Source of the DNA: Thermomicrobiales bacterium
Lineage (GTDB): Bacteria; Chloroflexota; Chloroflexia; Thermomicrobiales; UBA6265
Direction: 5' to 3'
Assembly (NCBI GenBank): GCA_020853615.1
Contig: JADYYO010000258.1
Span: forward strand, 1-35,280
DNA length: 35,280 nucleotides
A model generated the notes under the pieces. That model was not told the origin of the DNA and did no database searches. It worked only from the letters and a program-made list of their open reading frames with translations. Positions 27,240 to 34,191 of the stretch are shown piece by piece (positions within the stretch are counted from its first letter, which is position 1; each line of letters begins with the position of its first letter). The position numbers and the translations under genes were made by a program.

Positions 27240-28427
27240 GTGGCGAAGCAGAAGTGTGGGACCTGCCGCTTCTTCCAGGAAGCTGGCCTGGCCGGCAGCG
27301 GCTGGTGCCATCATCCCGAACGAAAAACGTCGAACGGCGTCATGATCATGGTGCGGCGCAACGAGCTTGCCTGCCGCAACGAGTGGCAGCGGAGCCTCTG
27401 GACGCCGCGTGACGGCGAGCCCGGGGACGAACCAGCCTTTCAGCGCACGTCGGCGATGGGGCCAGTCGCCCCGGCGACTGCGGAGCATCTGCGGGCGCTG
27501 CTCGCCGCCGACGTCGACTCGACATCGGATGGCGAAGGGGAAGATGTCCTGCTGAGCGAGGCGCGCATCGTCTCCGAGGCGCCGAACGAGCCGCAGCCCG
27601 TCCTCGCGGCGGCGCGGCCCAGGCCACTTGCCGTGCCGGCGCCGGGGTTCGACGCGCGTTCGGCCGTCTTTCGCGCTCGGGAGGCGTATCGGGATCGCAT
27701 CCGGGCCAGGTCGGTGCAGGAGCGGCCGTCGATCCGCGCACAGTCCGTCTCGCCTGAACGAGCAGTTCCGGAATCTGTTGCGGTCGCCGGTGTGGCCGAC
27801 GATCCCGAGATGCATGCGGAGCGGACGGCCCAACCCGAGGAACCCCGAGTGGCAGCCCCCCGCCCCGCCATGCCTTCGTCGAGCGGTGACGACGCGCAGC
27901 CCGCGAGGCAGGCGATCGCCGGGGCACGACCTCCCCGTGCCGCCCGCCAGGCGTCGATCGAACCCGAGCGAGAGCGGGCGGAGCCCGAGAAGCCGCCGGT
28001 GCGGCCAATGGAGAATCAGGAGCCGCGTGCCGCGCCGGCTGATCGTGGTGAGCCAGCCATCTGTCCAGCCGAACCAATGGAGCTTCAGTCAGAGGCGGAA
28101 CCCAGGGCGCCAAACCGGCGAGTGCAGGAGGAAGAAGAGCTGCCGGCATGGTTCCGGACCGACCTCCCGCGCATCTGCCGCGAATGCCGCGATTTCCGTC
28201 CGTCTGCCGATGGTCAACGCGGCTGGTGCGCGAATGCCTGGGCATTTACTCATCGGCGGCTGGTGCATGCGGACGATGTGGCGCCCTGTCAATCCGCGAT
28301 CGGTGACTGGTGGGTTCCGGTCGATGACGTCTGGCTGGTCGCCGCCGATGTCTCGTCCCATGGGCGGCCGACACCTCTCCTTGACCGCCTTGTCGGGGGT
28401 GAGTCGCCCAGGCGGAGGCGGTCGTGA
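27240..28427 (+). CDS. Protein with duplicated Cys4 modules and a long disordered linker
   Basis: A 395-aa protein of unknown function. Two similar cysteine modules cap its ends: residues 4-55 (KCGTCRFFQ ... GSGWCHHPE ... LACRNEWQRSLW) and about 313-361 (ICRECRDFR ... QRGWCANAW ... VAPCQSAIGDWW). Each has C-x2-C, GWC and a final C before a W, able to bind zinc or an iron-sulfur cluster. The 250 residues between are rich in Pro, Ala, Arg and Glu and should be disordered. No signal peptide or membrane helix is visible, so it is probably cytoplasmic. The GTG at 27240 follows GGGGGAAGG. The RodZ-like gene lies downstream, with its own promoter. Confidence 0.72.
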   Translation: MAKQKCGTCRFFQEAGLAGSGWCHHPERKTSNGVMIMVRRNELACRNEWQRSLWTPRDGEPGDEPAFQRTSAMGPVAPATAEHLRALLAADVDSTSDGEGEDVLLSEARIVSEAPNEPQPVLAAARPRPLAVPAPGFDARSAVFRAREAYRDRIRARSVQERPSIRAQSVSPERAVPESVAVAGVADDPEMHAERTAQPEEPRVAAPRPAMPSSSGDDAQPARQAIAGARPPRAARQASIEPERERAEPEKPPVRPMENQEPRAAPADRGEPAICPAEPMELQSEAEPRAPNRRVQEEEELPAWFRTDLPRICRECRDFRPSADGQRGWCANAWAFTHRRLVHADDVAPCQSAIGDWWVPVDDVWLVAADVSSHGRPTPLLDRLVGGESPRRRRS

Positions 28428-28455
28428 CCAACGCTGCCGGCTGTGGGCTCGTTGG

Positions 28456-28484
28456 TTGCCCATTCGTCCTGAATCCGATAGCAT
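28456..28484 (+). promoter_or_regulatory. Promoter of the RodZ-like gene
   Basis: TTGCCC (28456-28461), 17 bp, TAGCAT (28479-28484), 65 bases before the ATG at 28550. Confidence 0.5.
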
Positions 28485-28549
28485 GGTAGCTGGGGAGTGA
28501 GAGTCCTCGGACGACCGTGCGCCGGGGAGAGGGGAGCCGGATAGCCGCA

Positions 28550-29416
28550 ATGGGCGTCTTCGGGGACACACTCAGACAGGCCCGCGTTTCCAAAGGTGTG
28601 ACCCTGAGGGAAGCCGAGCAGGCGACCCGGATCAACCGTCACCATCTTGCCGCGCTCGAAGACGAAGATTTCGCGGTCCTGCCGCCGCTGATTTACCAGC
28701 GCGGGATCGTTCGCAACTATTCGGCATACCTGGAGCTCGACCCCGGCAAATCGCTGGCGATGTTCGAGGAGGCGCGCGGAGGCGACAGCGCGGCCGAATT
28801 GGTGGCGGCAGTCAAGCCGCTGGAGATGCCGCGACACTGGTCGCCCAACTTCGCGATCATCGCGTTCATGGTGGTTATGGGCGCGGTAATCTTTGCCTGG
28901 ATCTACAGCATCTCGTTCAGCCCCGACCCCGTCGCCAGCACCGTGCCGCCAGCGATCCCGACCGTGACGCCCATCCCGGATGATCGACTGGCGCTCCCGA
29001 GCCCGACCGCGATTCCAACGGCGACTCCTGTTCCCCCGACGGCGACGGCAGCGCCAGCCGTCGCGTCAGCGGCCGTTCCGACGGCCACTCCGGCGCCGAC
29101 CGTTGCGACGAATGCGGTGGCCCAGCCGACAGAGCCGCCCGCGCCTGCTGTTCAGCAACAGCAGCCAGCCGCGCCGCAGGGCGGGGCGACGATCCGCGTC
29201 ATTGCGCAGGGCGACATCGAGGTAACGATCGTTGCCGATGGCGCGGTGGTCTTCTCCGGTTGGCTCGGCGCGGGCCAGGCGACCGAGTGGTACACCGCCG
29301 CGCAGTTCGCGGTGACGACCTCGGACGGCAGCCAGACACTGTTCGAGAACGCGCAGACCGGGCAGCAGTTCTACATGGGCTACGGGGCGGGCGAAACGTA
29401 TTACCTCGGGGGCTGA
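28550..29416 (+). CDS. RodZ-like helix-turn-helix membrane protein
   Basis: A 288-aa protein. Residues 1-75 form a helix-turn-helix of the HTH_25 type (FGDTLRQARVSKGVTLREAE, YQRGIVRNYSAYLELDP), which in RodZ binds the actin MreB. A transmembrane helix follows at about 100-121 (NFAIIAFMVVMGAVIFAWIY), then a Pro/Thr/Ala linker of about 100 residues (repeated PTATPVPPTATAAP-like units) and a C-terminal DUF4115-type beta domain outside the cell (GGATIRVIAQGDIEVTIVADG to the end). RodZ links the cell-shape cytoskeleton to the wall; no mreB is nearby. The frame opens at 28517, but the conserved part starts at ATG 28550. Confidence 0.82.
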   Translation: MGVFGDTLRQARVSKGVTLREAEQATRINRHHLAALEDEDFAVLPPLIYQRGIVRNYSAYLELDPGKSLAMFEEARGGDSAAELVAAVKPLEMPRHWSPNFAIIAFMVVMGAVIFAWIYSISFSPDPVASTVPPAIPTVTPIPDDRLALPSPTAIPTATPVPPTATAAPAVASAAVPTATPAPTVATNAVAQPTEPPAPAVQQQQPAAPQGGATIRVIAQGDIEVTIVADGAVVFSGWLGAGQATEWYTAAQFAVTTSDGSQTLFENAQTGQQFYMGYGAGETYYLGG

Positions 29417-29436
29417 CGATACCGCGGCCCCGGGCG

Positions 29437-30366
29437 CTATCGCTGGCTCGCCTCGGTTGGAAGAATGACGTCGAGGGCGGCCGGGGCGACGCTGAAGTCG
29501 CGGGGCGTCCAACCTCTTGGATCGCCGTCGAGCTCGACCGCCAGCCGCGGGGACGCTTCGATCCTGATCTCGCGCGACTGGCGCCAGATGACATGGGGGG
29601 ACAGTTCGAGGCGCTGGCTGCCAAGGTACGCCAGCGTCGTCGCGATTTGGGCCGGGGTGGTCGCGGTGAAGATCAGCACGTCGAGCAGGCCGTCATCGAC
29701 CTGGATCTCGTCGTGGAGTTTGAATTCCGGGGTGATCGCCGAACCGCCGTTGGCCACGAGCACGAGCGGCGACCGGGCTGCGATCGTTTCGCCGTCGACC
29801 GTGACCCGAACCGCGGACGGGGCGATCCGGAGCGCGGCGGCGGCGGCTGGCAGATAGGCGGGCCAGCCGACGCGCCGCTTCCACTCCGGATTCGCGGTCT
29901 TGAAGATCTCCGCGTCGAATCCGGCGCCGGCTATATGGAGGAAGGCGCGGTCGCCGCTTCGGCCAACATCGATGCGGCGCAGGCGCCAAGGTGGTCTCAG
30001 GGCCGAGATCGCCTGATAGGGATCGGCGGGAATCCCCAACGAGCGGGCAGTGATGTTCGTCGATCCGGCGGGAATGACGCCAAGCGCCGCTCCGGAGCCG
30101 AAGATTCCGGTCGCAACATCGGAAACGGTGCCGTCACCACCAATGGCGATCACGGCGTCCGCTGCCATGGCCGCCTCGCGGGCTGCCGCCGTCGCTTCGG
30201 CCGATGATGTCACGACGACGGATCGGAACTCGACGTCGCTACCGATAGCCCACGCCAACGAGTTGACCAGCGAGCGCGCCTCGTAGCGACTGCGGCCGCT
30301 GATGACGGCGAAGATGGCGCGGACGGACCGCGGGGGGTCGTCCACTCGCGGGCCACGGCGTGCCAA
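29437..30366 (-). CDS. Diacylglycerol kinase-family lipid kinase
   Basis: A 309-aa member of the DAGK-catalytic/YegS/BmrU family, which phosphorylates diacylglycerol or related lipids at the membrane. The nucleotide-binding GGDGT is at 76-80 within DAVIAIGGDGTVSDVA. PAGSTNITARSLGIP follows, a variant of the usual GTxNDFAR motif, and FLHIAGAGFDAEIF marks the second conserved block. The usual N-terminal NPxSG motif is altered to VISGRSR. The likely TTG start at 30366 is 5 bases after the stop of a 39-residue membrane protein and has no clear ribosome-binding site, so it may rely on coupled translation. Confidence 0.85.
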   Translation of the reverse strand: MARRGPRVDDPPRSVRAIFAVISGRSRYEARSLVNSLAWAIGSDVEFRSVVVTSSAEATAAAREAAMAADAVIAIGGDGTVSDVATGIFGSGAALGVIPAGSTNITARSLGIPADPYQAISALRPPWRLRRIDVGRSGDRAFLHIAGAGFDAEIFKTANPEWKRRVGWPAYLPAAAAALRIAPSAVRVTVDGETIAARSPLVLVANGGSAITPEFKLHDEIQVDDGLLDVLIFTATTPAQIATTLAYLGSQRLELSPHVIWRQSREIRIEASPRLAVELDGDPRGWTPRDFSVAPAALDVILPTEASQR

Positions 30367-30371
30367 TGGAG

Positions 30372-30491
30372 TCAGGCCTCGGTCTCGCTCTCTTCCGGGC
30401 CAAACAGCCGCTCGGTGATGTAGTTGGCGAGCCAGGTCGCGGCCGCAACCAACACCAGTCCGAGCATGCTGCGCACGAGATTCCGGAGCAT
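30372..30491 (-). CDS. 39-residue single-helix membrane protein
   Basis: A small gene with the strongest ribosome-binding site in its area: AGAGGAGG, eight bases, ATG. The product starts MLRNLVRSMLGLVLVAAATW and ends GPEESETEA. It has a basic N-terminus, one hydrophobic segment (about 9-24) and an acidic tail. The lipid kinase begins 5 bases after its stop, so it may target or regulate the kinase, or simply load ribosomes. I do not recognise a family. Confidence 0.7.
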   Translation of the reverse strand: MLRNLVRSMLGLVLVAAATWLANYITERLFGPEESETEA

Positions 30492-30549
30492 CGTTCTTTC
30501 CTCCTCTTTCCCGATTCGTCTCCGACCGAGTTCTCGCATGGCGGGCGTC

Positions 30550-30870
30550 TCAGCCTCGCCCGCGGCGGCCAGCCAGCGGCAGCGGCAGCGCCATCAGCAG
30601 GAGCGCAGCCGTAACATCCGCGAGCGTCGCCGAGCCGATCACCGCCCGTTCGCCTCCGGGAAGAAAGCTGAGGGGCAGCACGATCGGCGCGGAGAGTGAG
30701 AGTATCGTCTGGACCGTCCAGACCGTATCAGGGAATCTGAAGACGAGCACGATCGTCCGCAGCGCGATCGTCGCGCACAGCGCGGCGTAGATGGCGAGGC
30801 CGAGGCGAAGCGCCAGTTGCGACTTCGCCACCTGTGACGGACGGCGGCTCGATCTGCCCTGGTAGATCAC
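30550..30870 (-). CDS. Small membrane protein with three hydrophobic segments
   Basis: A 106-aa protein of unknown function. Hydrophobic stretches lie at about 23-44 (LGLAIYAALCATIALRTIVLV), 52-70 (TVQTILSLSAPIVLPLSFLPG) and 83-100 (LADVTAALLLMALPLPLA). The arrangement with SAPIVLPLSFLPGG and a last helix after a short loop recalls YggT-family proteins, but the match is weak. The GTG start overlaps the coaBC stop by four bases (GTGA), so translation is coupled to coaBC. The ends are rich in Arg (GRRGRG), which would face the cytoplasm. Confidence 0.6.
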   Translation of the reverse strand: MIYQGRSSRRPSQVAKSQLALRLGLAIYAALCATIALRTIVLVFRFPDTVWTVQTILSLSAPIVLPLSFLPGGERAVIGSATLADVTAALLLMALPLPLAGRRGRG

Positions 30871-32078
30871 GGAACCGGGTGTCCCCGCCGATCGAGAAGG
30901 CCGGCCGCTCGCTCGACGATCACGCGGGCCAGGTCGTCCTTTGCCATTCGCGGGAGCGCCTCGGCCGGCCGATCGGGCATGAGCAGGGTCGCCGCGCTTT
31001 CGGGCGCACCGATGGTCGCCGCCGCGTCGTTGGCGACGATCATGGCCAACCCCTTATCGCGCAATTTTTTCTCTGCATTCTCGAGCAGCCGCTCCGTCTC
31101 GGCGGCAAAGCCGATCTTGATCAGCCCGGGACGGTCGAGCATGGCGAGAATGTCCGGATTCCGCGTCAGGTGCAGATCGAGGCCGTCAAGCGCCGGCGTC
31201 TTCTTGATCTTCTGCTTGGAACGCACCTCAGGCCGAAAATCGGCCACCGCCGCGGCCATGATCAGGATGTCGGCGTCGCGCGTCGCCGCTTCGACCTCGC
31301 GCTGCATGTCGAGCGCCGTCTCGACGGCAACCACCTCGATACTCGTGGGCGGCGTGAGCGCGGTCGGACCGGTGATGAGCGTCACGCGCGCGCCCGCCTG
31401 TCGCGCCGCCTCCGCTATGGCATAGCCCATCGTGCCGCTCGAGCGGTTGCCGATGTAGCGGACGGGATCGATCGGCTCGCGCGTGCCGCCGGCGGTGACC
31501 ACGACGTGGACGCCCTCGAGCGGTCCGGCCGGAGCAAGAAGGTCCTCCGCCCGCGCGGCGATCGTCGCGGGGTCGGCCATCCTCCCCGCTCCCGAGCGGC
31601 CCGAGGCGAGCCGGCCGCGTTCGGGGCCGACGACGGTAACCCCGCGCGTGGCGAGTGTCGCCAGGTGGTCCTGCGTGGCAGAATGCCAGAACATGTGATC
31701 TTCCATCGCGGGGGCGATCAGGATCGGCGCTGGCGTCGAGAGCGCGACGAGCCCGATCAGATCGTCCGTGAGGCCGAGCGCCAGGCGTGCGATCGTCATC
31801 GCCGTGGCCGGAGCGACGATCAGGAGATCGGCGCACTCGGCCAGCGTTACGTGTCCCGAGAAGCCCGGGCCCCAGAGCGCGAAGGGATCGGTGTGGACTG
31901 GGGCGTGGGTGATGGCGGAGAAGGTGAGCGGGGTGACGAAGCGGGCGGCGGCCTCCGTCAGCAGCACCTCGACCTGGCTGCCCGATTGCACAAGCGTGCT
32001 GGCGATCACGGCGGCCTTGTAGGCGGCGATGCCGCCGCTCACGCCGAGGAGGATCGTCTTTCCTGCGAACGCGCTCAT
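30867..32078 (-). CDS. coaBC: Phosphopantothenoylcysteine decarboxylase / phosphopantothenate-cysteine ligase
   Basis: A bifunctional enzyme for two steps of coenzyme A synthesis. Residues 1-185 form the FMN-dependent decarboxylase: ILLGVSGGIAAYKAA, the catalytic His76 in GHVTLAECADLLIVAPATAMT, and PAMEDHMF (123-130). Residues from about 190 are the ligase: VVVTAGGTREPIDPVRYIGNRSSGTMGYAIA, the AAAVADFRP and KIKKTPA segments, and VANDAAATIGAPES. The Asn of the usual PxMNxxM motif is Glu here, and the mobile-loop Cys seen in E. coli is Ser (LASGRSGAGRM). Length is 403 aa. ATG at 32078 follows GAGGTCAGGGG. It is first in a four-gene operon ending with the lipid kinase. Confidence 0.94.
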   Translation of the reverse strand: MSAFAGKTILLGVSGGIAAYKAAVIASTLVQSGSQVEVLLTEAAARFVTPLTFSAITHAPVHTDPFALWGPGFSGHVTLAECADLLIVAPATAMTIARLALGLTDDLIGLVALSTPAPILIAPAMEDHMFWHSATQDHLATLATRGVTVVGPERGRLASGRSGAGRMADPATIAARAEDLLAPAGPLEGVHVVVTAGGTREPIDPVRYIGNRSSGTMGYAIAEAARQAGARVTLITGPTALTPPTSIEVVAVETALDMQREVEAATRDADILIMAAAVADFRPEVRSKQKIKKTPALDGLDLHLTRNPDILAMLDRPGLIKIGFAAETERLLENAEKKLRDKGLAMIVANDAAATIGAPESAATLLMPDRPAEALPRMAKDDLARVIVERAAGLLDRRGHPVP

Positions 32079-32224
32079 GTCGCCCCTGACCTCGCCACCG
32101 ATTCGGCGGTACGATGCGCGAATCAGGATAGCGGACGGTTCGCCATCCGCGAGCCGTACTGCAGCGCCAACTGCCACGACCGGCTCGATGCTTGAGCGTC
32201 GGCTGGCACATCCAAGGAGAAAGA

Positions 32225-33022
32225 GTGGTATCGACTGTCGCAACCCGCGCTCCCGTGCTGGAGGCGCGCAACATCAACAAGCATTTCGGCCCGGTGCACG
32301 CCCTGAAAGACGTCAATCTCTCCGTGCGGCCGGGCGAAGTCCTGGCGCTGATCGGAGACAACGGCGCCGGCAAATCGACCCTGATCAACGTGTTGACCGG
32401 CGTGCTGCCGTTCGACTCGGGCGAGATCATCTTCGATGGTCAGCCGGTCCGCTTCTCGTCGCCGCAGGATGCGCGGGAGCATGGCATCGAGACGGTCTAT
32501 CAGGACCTGGCGGTCGCCCCGCATCTCGACGCCGTGGCGAACATCTTTCTCGGACGGGAGCATCGGACTGGCGGACTGCCGGGCGCGCTCGGCTTTCTCG
32601 ACAACGACCGGATGCGGAAGGAGACCGACGAGCAACTGGCGCGGCTGCGCGTCCGAGTGCCCGACATCGAGCGGCGCCTGGTCACGCTGTCGGGCGGCCA
32701 ACGGCAGGGCGTCGCCGTGGCACGGGCGGTGATGTGGGCGAGCAAGGTCGTCATCATGGACGAGCCGACCGCGGCGCTGGGCGTGGCGCAGACGGCGATG
32801 GTGCTCGACCTGGTGACGCAGGTGCGGGATACGGGCATCCCGGTCATCTTCATCAGCCACAATATGCCGAACGTCTTTCAGGTCGCGGACCGCATCGTGG
32901 TGCTGCGATTGGGAGAGGTCGTGGCCGAGCTCGATCCGAAGACGGCGTCGATCGAAGATGCGGTCGGCGCGATGACCGGCTCAATGCGATTCGCGCGTGG
33001 AGAGGCGAACCAGGGTGAGTAG
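32225..33022 (+). CDS. Sugar-type ABC importer, ATP-binding protein
   Basis: A 265-aa ATPase of the carbohydrate uptake class 2 group (RbsA/XylG/FrcA type) with a single ATPase domain, as in FrcA, rather than the double form of RbsA. Visible are Walker A GDNGAGKST, the Q-loop ETVYQDLAV, the signature LSGGQRQ, Walker B VVIMDEPTAALG and the switch His in FISHNM. The start is GTG 32225 with AAGGAGA before it; an upstream TTG at 32192 is unlikely. The gene is divergent from coaBC and overlaps the permease gene by 8 bases. Confidence 0.93.
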   Translation: MVSTVATRAPVLEARNINKHFGPVHALKDVNLSVRPGEVLALIGDNGAGKSTLINVLTGVLPFDSGEIIFDGQPVRFSSPQDAREHGIETVYQDLAVAPHLDAVANIFLGREHRTGGLPGALGFLDNDRMRKETDEQLARLRVRVPDIERRLVTLSGGQRQGVAVARAVMWASKVVIMDEPTAALGVAQTAMVLDLVTQVRDTGIPVIFISHNMPNVFQVADRIVVLRLGEVVAELDPKTASIEDAVGAMTGSMRFARGEANQGE

Positions 33023-34094
33023 CGCATCAGAGGCCTATGACGAGGCGGTAACAGAGGCGCTGCCGGCGCGGCAGCGGATGCTCTCCCGGGTGTCGCAGTC
33101 GTTCACGCCGATCATCCTGCTGATCATCGTCCTGATCTTCTTCGCCTTCGAGGGGACCAAGTTCCTCAGCCTGCGGAACCTGAACGAGATCGCCATCGAC
33201 TCGTCGCAATTGGTCGTCCTGACCGTTGGCACCACCTTCGTGATCATCACCGCTGGGATCGACCTCTCGATCGGTTCGGTCCTGATCCTGTCGTCGGTGG
33301 TGGCGGCGAAGGTGATGATCGCCCTCTCGGGCACACCGGAGCAGATCGCCGCGTTCGAGTTCCCGAACCAGCACATCGGCATCCCGGTCGGCCTGGCCGC
33401 CGGCGTCGTGACCGGCCTGATCTGCGGCGTCATCAATGGCTTGCTGACGACCAGATTGCAGATGCCGTCGTTCATCGTCACGCTGGGGATGCTCGGCATC
33501 GCGCTCGGGCTCGGGCAGCTTCTCTCCGGGGGGACGTCGGTGCCGAATGTGCCGCCCGCCGTGCAGGTCGACGTCGGCCTGAAGGAGCTTGTCGCCGTCG
33601 ACATCGCGGGACAGCATCTGCGCATCACGCCCCCGATCGTCATCGCCTACGGCATCGCGCTGATCGCCGCGATCGTCCTCAACCGGACGCGGTTTGGCCG
33701 CTACACCTACGCCATCGGCTCGAATGCGGCGGCGTCGCGGCGGGCGGGCATCGATGTCGATCTGCACCTCGTCAAAGTCTTTGGGCTGAGCGGCCTGCTG
33801 GCGGGAGTCGCCGGGGCGATGGATCTGATGCGCTTCGGGACGGCGTCGGTCGGATCTCACCAGGCAGACAACCTCGCGGCCATCTCGGCCTCCGTCATCG
33901 GCGGCACCAGCCTCTTCGGCGGCATCGGGACGATCGGCGGCGCGGTCGTGGGCGCCTTCATCCCGACCGTGCTGCGCAACGGCCTGGTGATCGCGAGCGT
34001 GCCACCCTTCTGGCAGAACGTCGCGATCGGCGCCGTGCTCATCCTCGCGGTCTATCTTGACCAGCGGCGGCGCAAGGCGGAGGAGCGAATGTAG
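33015..34094 (+). CDS. Sugar-type ABC importer, permease
   Basis: A 359-aa inner-membrane permease of the RbsC/FrcB family with 8-10 hydrophobic helices. Typical blocks are VLTVGTTFVIITAGIDLSIGS, GVINGLLTTRLQMPSFIVTLGML, GRYTYAIGSNAAASRRAGIDV, and ASVIGGTSLFGGIGTIGGAVVGA. RRAGI with its neighbours forms the coupling region that contacts the ATPase. The start is GTG at 33015, behind GGAGAGG, inside the end of the ATPase gene. A single permease implies a homodimer. The substrate is probably a sugar or a related polyol, but it cannot be read from the sequence. Confidence 0.93.
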   Translation: MSSASEAYDEAVTEALPARQRMLSRVSQSFTPIILLIIVLIFFAFEGTKFLSLRNLNEIAIDSSQLVVLTVGTTFVIITAGIDLSIGSVLILSSVVAAKVMIALSGTPEQIAAFEFPNQHIGIPVGLAAGVVTGLICGVINGLLTTRLQMPSFIVTLGMLGIALGLGQLLSGGTSVPNVPPAVQVDVGLKELVAVDIAGQHLRITPPIVIAYGIALIAAIVLNRTRFGRYTYAIGSNAAASRRAGIDVDLHLVKVFGLSGLLAGVAGAMDLMRFGTASVGSHQADNLAAISASVIGGTSLFGGIGTIGGAVVGAFIPTVLRNGLVIASVPPFWQNVAIGAVLILAVYLDQRRRKAEERM

Positions 34095-34191
34095 CGCCGT
34101 GAGGACTGGCGCCTGTTGCGATGTCGCGCCTCGATTGTTACGCTGCCGCGAGCCGCACCGATGCGGCGACAGTCGCGAACAAGGAGGCATC

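Noticed and set aside
28903-29225. Simple repeats in the linker of the RodZ-like gene as a separate repeat or CRISPR-like feature
   Set aside because: They are degenerate codons for Pro/Thr/Ala units inside the coding frame, without regular spacers.
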